Assembly: GCF_006874705.1 (NCBI RefSeq)
Contig: NZ_CP035382.1
Coordinates: 3,968,001 to 4,032,000, forward strand
DNA: 64,000 bases
Direction: 5' to 3'
DNA from: Leclercia adecarboxylata
Lineage (GTDB): Bacteria > Pseudomonadota > Gammaproteobacteria > Enterobacterales > Enterobacteriaceae
Below the pieces are notes generated by a model. It saw nothing but the letters and a program-made list of their open reading frames with translations. It was not told the DNA's origin and searched no databases. Both the position numbers and the translations under genes were made by a program. Of the stretch, positions 54,916 to 64,000 are shown in pieces (position 1 is the first letter of the stretch; the number at the start of each line of letters is the position of its first letter).

Positions 54916-56505
54916 ATGAATACAATTATGAACTTAAGCAAAATTTTCCGCCGCTTTACTCCCCGGCAGTTTGGTTTGCTGGCGGGGATCTTCTGCATTA
55001 TCGGGCTCTTTTCCGCACTGCAAATCTCTTCTTCGGTTTTACTCTCCGTCTCGCTGCGTGATGCCCAGCGCAATGAACAGCGTAACCAGATGGCGTACCT
55101 GCAACAGGCGAAGGTCGATCAGGCGCGGATCTCGCTGCTGGCGGCGAGCGATCTGCTTAACCGCGCGGGGGTTTACTTTATGCAGGATAAAGAGACCGGG
55201 TCGGACGGGAGCTGGCACAGCCTGATGGATGAGGCGCAGCAGGCGTTACGGGATTCTCAGCAGGCGTGGCAGGCGTGGCAGGCAATGCAGCCGCCGCGGG
55301 ATGAGGCCCTGCTCACCAGCTATCAGCTGTTCTTCGATGCCATCCGGGAACAGGCCGACGGGCTGGTCAACAGCCAGTCGATCGATGCCTTCTTCGCCGT
55401 ACCCGCCCAGGCTTTTCAGGCGGACTTTAATGACAACTACGCCCGCTATCAGCAGGCAAGCGCCCAGCGCGCCGCTGAGGGGCGTCAACTGCTGACCGCC
55501 AGTCTCTCCAGCCTGCAATTCCTGTTCTTACTGGCTCCGGTGGTCCTGCTGGCCATCGCCGTGGCGGTGTGGTTTGCGATGTCGCGCTGGGTGATCGTGC
55601 CGCTGCGTCGCCTTATCGCCCATATCAACATGCTGGCGGCGGGAGATCTGTCCGCGCAGCCACCAGGCGTTAAGCGTTTCAACCGTGAGATCGCGCAGCT
55701 TGGCGACAGCGTCGACACCCTCCAGCAGGGCCTGCAGCAGCTGGTGACCCAGGTCAGCGAGGCGACCACCTCGATGGTGACCAATATCGGATCGCTGGTG
55801 CAGGGAAATCAAAAGCTGTATCACCAGTCGGCGCGTCAGGCGCAGGAGCTGAAAGAGGTCACTGCACACATTGCCGACCTGGAGACTCACGTCGAGGGCA
55901 ACAGCGGCTACGCCAGGCTTGCAAGCTCGCGGGCGGACGAGGCGCGGGCGATGGCGGCAGGCGGGGATCGGATGATGGAGACGGTGAATGCCTCGATGGC
56001 GGCGATCGTGGAGCGATCTGCCGAGATGCGCGGCATTGTGGCAATCATCGATAACGTGGCGTTTCAGACCAATATTCTGGCGCTGAACGCGGCCATCGAG
56101 GCGGCGCATGCCGGGAATCAGGGGCGCGGTTTTGCCGTGGTGGCGCGGGAAGTAGGGCTGCTGGCGCGCAAAAGCAGCCACTCGACGCAGACCATCCAGC
56201 AGCTGATTAACCACTCGTTGCAGGGCATCGAAGATGGCTCGAAAGCGGTCACCCGGCTTGAAGATAACCTGCAGCAGGTCATCGGCCTGGTCGGCAACCT
56301 CTGTAGTTTGCTGAATGAGATCTCGGTCGCCACCCTCAGCCAGGGGGAGAGCATTCACCGGATGACCGGCCAGCTACAGGCGCTGAATCAGGTGGCGCAC
56401 CAGACCGATATCCTGGTGAACACCGCGTCCGAAGCCTCGCAACGGCTACATGATGAATCCGGCCTGCTGTTACAGGCGGTATCGCGGTTCCGACTTCCGG
56501 CCTGA
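54916..56505 (+). CDS. methyl-accepting chemotaxis protein
   Basis: The 529-aa receptor has a short cytosolic start, TM1 (GLLAGIFCIIGLFSALQISS), a four-helix Tar-type periplasmic domain (DLLNRAGVYFMQDKETGSDG), TM2 (FLFLLAPVVLLAIAVAVWFA), a HAMP domain (VPLRRLIAHINMLAAGDLSA) and the signalling hairpin NILALNAAIEAAHAGNQGRG. It ends VSRFRLPA and lacks the C-terminal NWETF-type CheR tether, so its methylation should need help from a major receptor. ATG 54916 is used. The ligand is unknown. Confidence 0.92.
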   Translation: MNTIMNLSKIFRRFTPRQFGLLAGIFCIIGLFSALQISSSVLLSVSLRDAQRNEQRNQMAYLQQAKVDQARISLLAASDLLNRAGVYFMQDKETGSDGSWHSLMDEAQQALRDSQQAWQAWQAMQPPRDEALLTSYQLFFDAIREQADGLVNSQSIDAFFAVPAQAFQADFNDNYARYQQASAQRAAEGRQLLTASLSSLQFLFLLAPVVLLAIAVAVWFAMSRWVIVPLRRLIAHINMLAAGDLSAQPPGVKRFNREIAQLGDSVDTLQQGLQQLVTQVSEATTSMVTNIGSLVQGNQKLYHQSARQAQELKEVTAHIADLETHVEGNSGYARLASSRADEARAMAAGGDRMMETVNASMAAIVERSAEMRGIVAIIDNVAFQTNILALNAAIEAAHAGNQGRGFAVVAREVGLLARKSSHSTQTIQQLINHSLQGIEDGSKAVTRLEDNLQQVIGLVGNLCSLLNEISVATLSQGESIHRMTGQLQALNQVAHQTDILVNTASEASQRLHDESGLLLQAVSRFRLPA

Positions 56506-56568
56506 CGTCATCCATAAGCCTCTGTTATACTCGCAGGCCGTTTTTGGCCTGTGAGCAAGGAGCAACCG

Positions 56569-57495
56569 ATGGCTGCGAACATCAATAATCAGATGCTGGA
56601 AGCCATTCTGGCGCAAGTACGTCCCTTACTGGGTCAGGGCAAGGTGGCCGATTACATCCCGGCGCTGGCCTCGGTCAACGGCAACAAGCTCGGGATTGCC
56701 ATCCGTACCGTCGACGGCCAGCGCTTCCAGGCCGGGGATGCCACCGAGCGTTTTTCCATTCAGTCGATCTCGAAAGTGCTCAGTCTGGTGGCGGCCATGC
56801 GCCAGTATGACGAGGAGGAGATCTGGCAGCGGGTGGGGAAAGATCCCTCCGGTCAGCCGTTTAACTCTCTCCTGCAACTGGAGATCGAGCAGGGCAAACC
56901 GCGCAATCCGTTTATCAACGCCGGGGCGCTGGTGGTGTGCGATATGCTGCAAAGTCGTCTTAGCGCGCCCCGTCAGCGGATGCTGGAGATTGTGCGCCAG
57001 CTCTCCGGGGTCAGCGATATTACCTACGATGCGGCGGTCGCCCGGTCTGAATTAGAACACTCGGCGCGCAATGCGGCCATTGCCTGGCTGATGAAATCGT
57101 TCGGCAATTTCCATAACGATGTGCCGACGGTCCTGCAAAACTACTTCCACTACTGCGCCCTGAAGATGAACTGTGTTGAACTGGCTGACACCTTTCTGTT
57201 TCTGGCCGCGCAGGGTCAAGCGCCGCATCTGTCTGAGCCCGTGGTCACCTCAATGCAGGCGCGGCAGGTGAATGCCCTGATGGCGACCAGCGGGATGTAT
57301 CAGAACGCCGGGGAGTTCGCCTGGCGGGTGGGGCTGCCTGCCAAATCAGGGGTCGGCGGTGGCGTGGTGGCGATTGTGCCGCATGAAATGGCGATCGCGG
57401 TCTGGAGCCCGGAACTGGACGAGACGGGGAACTCGCTGGCGGGGGTCGCGGTGCTGGAGCGCCTGAGCCAGAAGCTGGGTCGTTCGGTCTATTAA
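56569..57495 (+). CDS. glsB: glutaminase GlsB (GlsA2)
   Basis: The 308-aa product equals E. coli GlsB in length and contains the serine-dependent glutaminase motif [12 protein letters not shown] (Ser-x-x-Lys), [14 protein letters not shown] and [20 protein letters not shown]. It hydrolyses glutamine to glutamate and ammonia. ATG 56569 follows CAAGGAG; an in-frame GTG at 56551 covers that site and is rejected. Confidence 0.96.
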   Translation: MAANINNQMLEAILAQVRPLLGQGKVADYIPALASVNGNKLGIAIRTVDGQRFQAGDATERFSIQSISKVLSLVAAMRQYDEEEIWQRVGKDPSGQPFNSLLQLEIEQGKPRNPFINAGALVVCDMLQSRLSAPRQRMLEIVRQLSGVSDITYDAAVARSELEHSARNAAIAWLMKSFGNFHNDVPTVLQNYFHYCALKMNCVELADTFLFLAAQGQAPHLSEPVVTSMQARQVNALMATSGMYQNAGEFAWRVGLPAKSGVGGGVVAIVPHEMAIAVWSPELDETGNSLAGVAVLERLSQKLGRSVY

Positions 57496-57602
57496 CGGGA
57501 TCCTGTGTCGGTGTATTTATTGCCACATCGTTAAACCCCGTTAACGGAGTGGTGATCGTATTACCCCTAATGTGATATACATTAATCCCAAACTTTTAAC
57601 AT

Positions 57603-57618
57603 TCACCCGCGCGGGTGA
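57603..57618. promoter_or_regulatory. 16-bp perfect palindrome upstream of dgcF
   Basis: TCACCCGCGCGGGTGA lies 40 bases before the dgcF start. A GC-rich perfect dyad in an otherwise AT-rich leader suggests an operator or a small hairpin. Confidence 0.35.
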
Positions 57619-57657
57619 TAAATCATTGTTAAAAGCAACCCTATGGATTGATATTGC

Positions 57658-59109
57658 ATGTCTTCTGCCTCCACCAGAACTCTCGCGCTTTTTCAGCCGC
57701 AAAGCGCCATGCGTAATGCGGCGGGAATATTTGCTCTGACCACGCTGTTCTATTTTATTGGCGCGCAGCTACGTCTGGTGGAGTCACTGTCGATGTTCTG
57801 GCCGCTGAATGGCGTGATGGCGGGGGTGTTTGCCCGTTATGCTTACCTCAACCGGCTGCACTACTATGCGATATCGTACATTGCCATGCTGCTGTACGAC
57901 CTTATCACCACCAACTGGGGTATCACCTCGCTGGGCATTAACCTCTCGAATATGATGTTTATTGTCACCGTTGCGCTGCTGGTTCAGCGCGACAGGCGGC
58001 TGAAAAACAGTACCCCGGATCCGGTCAATGCCCTGCGGCTGTTTAACTATTGCCTGCTGGCCGCGCTGCTGTGCGCCCTGGTCGGGGCGCTGTCGTCAGT
58101 CGGGTTGGACAATCGCACCTTCTGGCCGCTGGTCGCCGACTGGTTTAGTGAGCAGTTTTCAACCGGGGTGTTAATCGTTCCCTGTCTGCTGACCATCACC
58201 TGGCCCGCGTTCAACCGGGCCCTGCGCGCCACGCATTTAATGCCGGTGGTGTTACTGGTTATTTCTGTCGTGGCCTCGGTGGCGATCGGCGGGGCCGGTG
58301 CGCTGGCGTTTCCGATGCCGGCGCTGATCTGGTGTGCGGTGCGCTATTCACTGCCGGCAACCTGCCTGCTGACCTTTGTCACCGGGGCGGTGGAGATCAC
58401 ACTGGTCGCCAACTCCGTCATTACCATCGTGGCGACCACACCGCTCACCACCCCGATGATGTTCTCGGCGCGCCTGGGGATAGCCACCATGGCAATCTGC
58501 CCGATCATGGTGTCGGTCAGCATGGCGGCGATCAACTCCCTGATCCGCCAGGTCTCCCTGCGTGCCGATTATGATTTTTTAACCCAGGTTTACTCCCGTT
58601 CAGGGCTGTACGAGGCGCTGAAGAGCGACGAGGGGATGCGTAAAAGCCCGCTGCTGACCGTGATGCTGCTGGATATCGACTATTTCAAAAGCATTAATGA
58701 CAACTTCGGTCATGAGTGCGGGGATACCGTGTTGGCGGCCTTTGCGCGCAAAGTGCAGGAGACGGTAGGGAGCGAGGGACGGGTGGCGCGAATGGGCGGC
58801 GAAGAGTTTGCCGTGGTGGTGAACACCGCGTCGGCGCAGCAGGGCTATGCCCTGGCGGAGCGTATTCGCTCCACCATTGAACAACATCCGTTCAACTGGC
58901 GCGGGCAGGCGCTGTTTCTGACCGTCAGTATCGGTCTGGGTAGCGGAAAATCGGAGTCGCGGCAGCTAACGGACGTTTTTAATCGCCTGATGAGCGAAGC
59001 GGATGATTATCTGTATCGCTCGAAAAAAGCAGGGCGAAATCGTACCAGCGCGCGAATGACAGAGCTAACCACTGCCGCTCAAAACCCTGCGCCATCGGAA
59101 CAGCTGTAA
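57658..59109 (+). CDS. dgcF: membrane diguanylate cyclase DgcF (YneF)
   Basis: The 483-aa product has an N-terminal MASE1-like region of about eight helices (to residue 305) and a GGDEF domain with DYDFLTQVYSRSGLYEAL, MLLDIDYFKSINDNFGHECG and the active-site MGGEEFAVVV. It should make c-di-GMP. Position between glsB and uxaB is as in E. coli. No RxxD inhibitory site was obvious from the residues before GGEEF. Confidence 0.93.
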   Translation: MSSASTRTLALFQPQSAMRNAAGIFALTTLFYFIGAQLRLVESLSMFWPLNGVMAGVFARYAYLNRLHYYAISYIAMLLYDLITTNWGITSLGINLSNMMFIVTVALLVQRDRRLKNSTPDPVNALRLFNYCLLAALLCALVGALSSVGLDNRTFWPLVADWFSEQFSTGVLIVPCLLTITWPAFNRALRATHLMPVVLLVISVVASVAIGGAGALAFPMPALIWCAVRYSLPATCLLTFVTGAVEITLVANSVITIVATTPLTTPMMFSARLGIATMAICPIMVSVSMAAINSLIRQVSLRADYDFLTQVYSRSGLYEALKSDEGMRKSPLLTVMLLDIDYFKSINDNFGHECGDTVLAAFARKVQETVGSEGRVARMGGEEFAVVVNTASAQQGYALAERIRSTIEQHPFNWRGQALFLTVSIGLGSGKSESRQLTDVFNRLMSEADDYLYRSKKAGRNRTSARMTELTTAAQNPAPSEQL

Positions 59110-59227
59110 TCGTTTGCCTGCGCGGCGAGAGGGCACCTACCATATATTCACAAAACTGATAAATGCCTTGATACGTATTTTATCCGTCAATAATATAATA
59201 GGGTGATTATATCGGAAAATTCGTGTG

Positions 59228-60284
59228 ATGAACGGAACTGACAGACTCAGTAAACCCCCTCGCGTGCCTGGCAGTCGGTTTATCAAACGCATGTTTCTGA
59301 TGCGAGTGCTTGGAACATTTCTCTGCTTTTTTCCCCATTCTTTCAGCCCTGGTGGAGCAGCAACGTTCACCCTGGCTTATGGGTCTGCTGGGGATCAACG
59401 CCTTTATCTGGCCGACGCTGGCCTTCTGGCGTGCGCGACGATCCGCAACGCCGCTCAGTACGGAACACCAGAACCTGGTGCTGGATGCCGGAGCGGGCGG
59501 TTTCTGGATCGCCATGATGGCGGCGAATCCGCTACCCTCTATCACCATTGCCACTATCTTAATGGCCGACCGGCTGGCAGCGGGCGGTTTCCCGCTGATG
59601 AAAAAAGCCGGTGCGGTGATGCTGGCGGTTTTTATGGCCAGCTGGCTGACGCAGGGGATGGCGCTGATCCCCTGGGTGTCGCAACGTACGATGTACGCGA
59701 CGCTGCCGCTGATCGGTATCTATACCGTGGCGCTGAGCGTGCTCACCAACAGTATCGCCATGCGGCTGCGCTTTAAATCCCGCGAGCTGGAACGCATTGC
59801 GATGATGGATCCGCTGCTCGACATTGCCAACCGGCGTCTGCTCGAGAAGCGTATCGATCATGAGTTACATAAGCTGCGGCAGACCTGTCGCGAGTCGGCG
59901 CTGATGTTCATCGATATCGATAACTTCAAAGAGGTTAACGATCGCTTCGGACATAAGGTAGGGGATATGCTCCTGGTGACAGTGTCACAAATATTGCATA
60001 TCGCTACCCGCCAGAGCGATACCCCCGCGCGGCTGGGCGGGGACGAGTTTGTGATTCTGCTTCCGGATACTACGCTTGACGAGGCGCATCTTGTCGCGAC
60101 CCGGATTATGGATGCCGCCGCCGTGATCGATGACGTGGCGGAAGAGGCGGTCCATTGCACGATGAGTATTGGCATTGCCATTGCCACCCGGGAGATGGGA
60201 AATGTTACAGACTGGTTACAGGCAGCCGATACCGCCCTGTACCAGGCGAAACGTGAAGGGAAAAACCGCATCTTTGCTCACTAA
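59228..60284 (+). pseudogene. MASE2-GGDEF diguanylate cyclase with a 1-base frameshift in a T6 run
   Basis: The first frame (MNGTDRLSKPPRVPGSRFIK, then RMFLMRVLGTFLCFFP) is the start of a MASE2 domain; the second frame continues it (LSALVEQQRSPWLMGLLGIN, FIWPTLAFWRARRS, TMYATLPLIGIYTVALSVLT). Removing one T from the T6 run at 59327-59332 joins them into about 351 aa, close to AdrA/DgcC (371 aa). The GGDEF domain is intact: LMFIDIDNFKEVNDRFGHKV and LGGDEFVILL. It could be a pseudogene, phase-variable, or a sequencing error. The annotated span is the restored gene. Confidence 0.85.
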
Positions 60285-60336
60285 CCGGGGTCAGGATGCA
60301 CTAAGCTTTTAAAAAGCCTGACGTCCGGAGCCCCGT

Positions 60337-61302
60337 ATGAAATCACCCTCACGACCCAACAATGAAGTGGAGCGTCTCAGCGCCTTGCGCGAATCCGGGC
60401 TGCTGGAGATCGAAAATCACCCGTCCTATGACCGGCTGACCCGGCTGGCAAAACGCCTGTTTGCCGTGCCGGTGGCGATGATTAATCTGGTTGACGAGCA
60501 TGTGGTGGTGGTCAAATCTGCAGATGGCGCGGACGCGACGAATCTGCCGCGAAATCTCTCCTTTTGTGGCCATACCGTGCTCAGTGACACGCCGCTGGTG
60601 GTACCCGACACCCTGGACGATGCGCGTTTTGCCGATAATCCACTGGCTACCGACGACGATCCTGTCCGCTTTTATGCCGGTTATCCGCTGCACCTGCCCA
60701 ATGGTGCCACGGTGGGGTCGCTGTGCATTATCGATCATCAGCCGCGGCAGTTCTCAGCTTCTGACGTCGAGGCGCTGGCCGATCTGGCTGCACTGGTTGA
60801 GGTGGAGTTCGCCGCGATCTGCGCCAGCATCATCGACGACCTGACCGGGCTGTATAACCGCCGGGGATTTCATCACCTCGCCACCTACGCCATTCGCGCC
60901 GCGCGCCGGCGGGCAGAGCCGCTGACCCTCGCCTGGCTGGATCTCGACCGTTTTAAACAGATCAACGCTCGCTTTGGCCGCGCCGACGGCGATAACGCCC
61001 TGAAGGCTATGGCAAGTCTGCTGAGTTCCACCTTCCGCGAAGCCGACGTGCTGGCGCGTTACGGCGGAGATGAGTTCGCGATCCTCTTTGCCAACAGCGA
61101 CGAAAAGGGCGCATGGGTCGCCATGCAGTTTCTCACCGAACAGGCTGCGGTGTGGAATGAGCACGCCGAATATCCGTGGTCGCTTTCATTCTCCTGGGGA
61201 GTGAGCGAGTTCAACCACGATCGCGACGATCTGGAGGGCTGGCTGAAGACCGCCGATGAGATGATGTACTCCATGAAACAGCAGCGCGGTACCGGCTGCT
61301 GA
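60337..61302 (+). CDS. GAF-GGDEF diguanylate cyclase
   Basis: The 321-aa cytosolic protein has a GAF domain at about residues 25-155 (LFAVPVAMINLVDEHVVVVK, LSFCGHTVLSDTPLVVPDTL, YAGYPLHLPNGATVGSLCII) and a GGDEF domain (IIDDLTGLYNRRGFHHLATY, LDLDRFKQINARFGRADGDN, YGGDEFAILF). The GAF part resembles those of redox- or ligand-sensing cyclases, with Cys in SFCGHTV. It is the third consecutive GGDEF gene, 52 bases after the frameshifted one. Confidence 0.92.
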   Translation: MKSPSRPNNEVERLSALRESGLLEIENHPSYDRLTRLAKRLFAVPVAMINLVDEHVVVVKSADGADATNLPRNLSFCGHTVLSDTPLVVPDTLDDARFADNPLATDDDPVRFYAGYPLHLPNGATVGSLCIIDHQPRQFSASDVEALADLAALVEVEFAAICASIIDDLTGLYNRRGFHHLATYAIRAARRRAEPLTLAWLDLDRFKQINARFGRADGDNALKAMASLLSSTFREADVLARYGGDEFAILFANSDEKGAWVAMQFLTEQAAVWNEHAEYPWSLSFSWGVSEFNHDRDDLEGWLKTADEMMYSMKQQRGTGC

Positions 61303-61383
61303 GATAAGAAAATCCTCTGACAGTCGCTCTTGTGTTACGAAAATGTAAAGCGCATGGTGATGCCGTTGATAAAAAGGAGAATA

Positions 61384-61911
61384 ATGATGACATCACCCGC
61401 TATTCAGATCTTTTCCCGTGACGATATTCTCGCGCACCTTCCCCGGTTAGCGGAGATCCTGCACAGCTGTGTGACCGGCGGCGCGTCGGTAAGCTTTATG
61501 TTGCCTTACAGCCATGAGCAGGCTGGCGCGTTCTGGCGCGGCGTAGCCGACAGCGTCGCGCGGGGTGAACGTACCATGCTGGTGTCGACTAACACAGAGG
61601 GCGAACTCACCGGCACCGTGCAGCTTATTACCGATCAGCCCGACAACCAGCCGCACCGGGCGGACGTTGCCAAACTGCTGGTTCACCAGAACGCACGCCG
61701 CAACGGCGATGCCGGACGATTGATGCAGGCCCTGGAAAACGTGGCCCGTGATAAAGGTAAAACAGTGCTGGTGCTGGACACGTCAACCGGCAGCGGGGCG
61801 GAGACCTTCTATCAGCGGGCGGGCTGGCAGAAAGTGGGGGAGATCCCGCGCTATGCCTTGATGCCGGACGGTGAGATGACGGCCACCTCGGTGTTCTACA
61901 AATTCTTATAA
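61384..61911 (+). CDS. GNAT family N-acetyltransferase
   Basis: The 175-aa product has VAKLLVHQNARRNGDAGRLM (acetyl-CoA loop), LVLDTSTGSGAETFYQRAGW and a closing VFYKFL, typical of GNATs related to tabtoxin-resistance type enzymes. Substrate unknown. AAAAAGGAG precedes ATG 61384; ATG 61387 is alternative. Confidence 0.88.
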   Translation: MMTSPAIQIFSRDDILAHLPRLAEILHSCVTGGASVSFMLPYSHEQAGAFWRGVADSVARGERTMLVSTNTEGELTGTVQLITDQPDNQPHRADVAKLLVHQNARRNGDAGRLMQALENVARDKGKTVLVLDTSTGSGAETFYQRAGWQKVGEIPRYALMPDGEMTATSVFYKFL

Positions 61912-61969
61912 ATCCTGTCACAATTCACACCGTATTTGATCAAAACAGGGGTTCGTGGTCGTTAAGTTT

Positions 61970-61996
61970 TGATAAGTTATCGTACCAATCTTATCA
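61970..61996. promoter_or_regulatory. inverted repeat upstream of uxaB, candidate ExuR operator
   Basis: TGATAAG and CTTATCA arms are separated by 13 bases, ending 33 bases before the uxaB start; the centre includes GTACCAAT, partly like the ExuR/UxuR consensus TTGGTATACCAA. In E. coli uxaB is repressed by ExuR. Confidence 0.4.
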
Positions 61997-62029
61997 GGCT
62001 GTATGACTAATCATTACAAGGACCCCATT

Positions 62030-63481
62030 GTGAACACACTGAACCGTCGTGATTTCCCCGGTGCTCTCTATCCTGAACGTATCATCCAGTTTGGTGAGGG
62101 CAACTTCCTGCGCGCGTTTATTGACTGGCAGATTGACCTGCTCAATGAACATACCGACCTGAACGCCGGTATTGCGATTGTCCGCCCAATCAAAAGCGAT
62201 TTCCCGCCTTCACTGAGCACTCAGGACGGCCTCTACACCACCATCATCCGTGGCCTGAACGAGCAGGGCGAAGCGGTGAGCGACGCGCGTCTGATCCGCT
62301 CGGTGAACCGCGAAATCAGCGTTTACGACCAGTACGATGAATTCCTGAAGCTGGCCCACAACCCGGAGATGCGCTTTGTCTTCTCCAACACCACGGAAGC
62401 GGGCATCAGCTATCACGCCGGGGATAAGTTCGAGGATGCGCCTGCGGTCAGCTATCCGGCGAAACTGACGCGTCTGCTGTTCGAGCGTTTCAGCCATTTT
62501 AACGGTGCTGTCGATAAAGGTTGGGTGATCGTCCCCTGCGAACTGATTGACTATAACGGTGACGCCCTGCGCGAGCTGGTGCTGCGCTATGCCCGGGAGT
62601 GGGCGCTGCCTGCGGCCTTTACCCAGTGGCTGAACGACGCTAACAGCTTCTGCTCAACCCTGGTTGATCGTATCGTCACCGGTTATCCGCGTGATGAAGT
62701 GGCCCAGCTTGAAGCCTCTCTCGGCTATCATGATGCCTTCCTCGATACCGCCGAACACTTCTACCTGTTTGTGATCCAGGGGCCAAAATCGCTGGCGCAA
62801 GAGCTGCGTCTCGACAAACTGGCACTGAACGTGCTGATTGTTGATGACATCAAACCGTACAAAGAGCGTAAAGTGGCGATCCTCAACGGGGCGCATACCG
62901 CCCTGGTGCCGGTGGCCTTCCAGGCCGGGCTGGATACCGTGGGTGAGGCGATGAACGATACCGGGATATGCGCCTTTGTCGAAAAAGCCATCCATGAAGA
63001 GATTATTCCGGTGCTCGATCTGCCGCGTGATGAGCTGGCCTCCTTCGCCAGTGCAGTCACGGGCCGTTTCCGCAACCCGTATATCAAACATCAGCTGCTG
63101 TCGATTGCGCTCAACGGCATGACCAAGTACCGCACGCGTATTCTGCCGCAGCTTCTGGCAGGGCAGCAGGCCAGCGGCAAACTCCCGGCGCGTCTGACGT
63201 TTGCCCTGGCGGCGCTGATTGCCTTCTACCGTGCGGAACGTAACGGTGAAAGCTACCCGGTGCAGGACGATGCCCACTGGATCACCCGCTTCCAGCAGCT
63301 GTGGACCCAGCATCACGATCGACAGATCACAACCCGCGAGCTGGTGAGCGCGGTACTGAGCGTCAGCGAGCACTGGGAGCAGGATCTGACTCAGGTTACT
63401 GGCCTGGTGGAACAGGTTACGCAGGATCTGGATGCGATTCTGCAGAAAGGGATGCGTGAAGCGGTAAAACCGCTCTGCTAA
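62030..63481 (+). CDS. uxaB: tagaturonate reductase (altronate oxidoreductase) UxaB
   Basis: The 483-aa mannitol-dehydrogenase-family enzyme is nearly identical to E. coli UxaB ([60 protein letters not shown] with the catalytic Lys). It reduces tagaturonate to altronate in galacturonate catabolism. The GTG start at 62030, eight bases after AAGGA, reproduces the E. coli length; the frame reaches 62003 with an ATG that lacks such a site. Confidence 0.96.
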   Translation: MNTLNRRDFPGALYPERIIQFGEGNFLRAFIDWQIDLLNEHTDLNAGIAIVRPIKSDFPPSLSTQDGLYTTIIRGLNEQGEAVSDARLIRSVNREISVYDQYDEFLKLAHNPEMRFVFSNTTEAGISYHAGDKFEDAPAVSYPAKLTRLLFERFSHFNGAVDKGWVIVPCELIDYNGDALRELVLRYAREWALPAAFTQWLNDANSFCSTLVDRIVTGYPRDEVAQLEASLGYHDAFLDTAEHFYLFVIQGPKSLAQELRLDKLALNVLIVDDIKPYKERKVAILNGAHTALVPVAFQAGLDTVGEAMNDTGICAFVEKAIHEEIIPVLDLPRDELASFASAVTGRFRNPYIKHQLLSIALNGMTKYRTRILPQLLAGQQASGKLPARLTFALAALIAFYRAERNGESYPVQDDAHWITRFQQLWTQHHDRQITTRELVSAVLSVSEHWEQDLTQVTGLVEQVTQDLDAILQKGMREAVKPLC

Positions 63482-63491
63482 TCCGCTGAAC

Positions 63492-63518
63492 TTCCCCTCA
63501 TCCTCAGGGTGAGGGGAA
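63492..63518. repeat. hairpin after uxaB
   Basis: TTCCCCTCA and TGAGGGGAA arms, about ten bases after the uxaB stop, without a T-run. Possible weak terminator or REP-like hairpin. The rest of the 230-base gap to yneE shows no ORF. Confidence 0.5.
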
Positions 63519-63711
63519 AAACACCGCACCGTTATTGACCCATCATCCATTTTAGTTACAACATACTTTAAGTTATTCCTGTTACCGCCTCCTCAACACC
63601 GTGCGGTCTGCCTTTCGCCTCGCAATAACGTCATCATTTTTTAACATACTTGCAACCGTGACGACGATCACGTTTAATAGTCACCGCTCTTTTTTCCCGA
63701 TGAAGCTGACT

Positions 63712-64000
63712 ATGATTGTTCGACCTCAACAGCACTGGTTGCGTCTGATTTTTGTCTGGCACGGTTCCGTGCTGACCAAAATCTTTTCCCGCCTGTTTCT
63801 AAACTTTTTGCTCTCTATCGTCGTGATCCTGATGTTGCCCTGGTACACCTCGCTGGGCATTCGTCTGACGGTAGCGCCGTTCAGTATTCTCGGGGTCGCC
63901 ATCGCGATCTTCCTCGGGTTCCGCAATAACGCCTGCTACGCACGCTATGTCGAAGCGCGGCAGTTGTGGGGCCAGCTGATGATTGCGTCGCGCTCGCTGT
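63712..64000 (+). CDS. yneE: bestrophin-family channel YneE, 5' part only
   Basis: MIVRPQQHWLRLIFVWHGSV and APFSILGVAIAIFLGFRNNA match E. coli YneE (about 304 aa) with conserved bestrophin features (GFRNN, RYVEARQLWGQLMIASRS). About 96 codons are visible before the window ends. ATG 63712 matches E. coli; ATG 63700 would add MKLT. YneE-like bestrophins are ion channels, selective for cations in characterised bacterial members. Confidence 0.93.
   Translation, partial: MIVRPQQHWLRLIFVWHGSVLTKIFSRLFLNFLLSIVVILMLPWYTSLGIRLTVAPFSILGVAIAIFLGFRNNACYARYVEARQLWGQLMIASRSL

Overview
The window is chromosomal DNA of an Enterobacteriaceae member outside Escherichia. The moderately high GC, the BIME/REP intergenic repeats and the sequence of the backbone genes point to the Enterobacter/Lelliottia/Leclercia/Klebsiella neighbourhood; I cannot name the genus with confidence. 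The backbone follows the E. coli K-12 order rspR-ydfG-dcp, then ydeE-eamA-marBAR/marC-sotB, then ptrR-sad, then glsB-dgcF-uxaB-yneE. Between these blocks lie large stretches absent from that order in K-12.

Layout. 1-3.7 kb: rspR (cut by the left edge), ydfG and dcp. 3.8-10.1 kb: a patchwork of a SET-type efflux pump, a histidine phosphatase, an exported alpha/beta hydrolase, emrE, an SDR that has lost its catalytic Tyr, and an IS3-family element with visible inverted ends and a 3-bp target duplication; two near-identical 68-bp repeats in opposite orientation bracket part of it. 10.6-12.9 kb: a surface lipoprotein and its probable Slam translocon (DUF560). 13.2-19.5 kb: pgaABCD for poly-N-acetylglucosamine. 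19.5-24 kb: an AT-rich stretch of small unknown membrane proteins, lipoproteins and gene remnants. 24.2-31.6 kb: a MetE-C-like methyltransferase, the urtABCDE urea transporter behind a clear sigma-54 promoter and NtrC-type dyad, and zinT behind a Zur box. 32-37.8 kb: ydeE, eamA, the mar locus with a palindromic repeat inserted between marA and marB, and sotB. 38-51.2 kb: tandem PhzF-like genes, a DUF924 gene, a 107-bp tandem BIME array and a divergent sugar-acid catabolic cluster. 51.2-64 kb: ptrR/sad, a Fic enzyme and a chemoreceptor inserted before glsB, three consecutive diguanylate-cyclase genes (the middle one frameshifted), an acetyltransferase, uxaB and the start of yneE.

How the genes work together. 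PgaC/PgaD are known targets of c-di-GMP, so the three GGDEF genes at 57.7-61.3 kb and the pga operon form a plausible surface-attachment network, and the Slam/lipoprotein pair beside pga adds another cell-surface function. The urt operon carries the sequence marks of nitrogen control but no urease genes are in the window. The 40.6-50.6 kb cluster joins a sodium symporter, a sialidase-fold protein, a YhcH-type protein, a DapA-type aldolase, an Fe-dependent alcohol dehydrogenase, a four-carbon acid-sugar kinase, PdxA2 and a DeoR repressor. It reads as a complete uptake-to-DHAP/pyruvate route for an unidentified acidic sugar and is, with the Slam pair, the best candidate for an undescribed system here.
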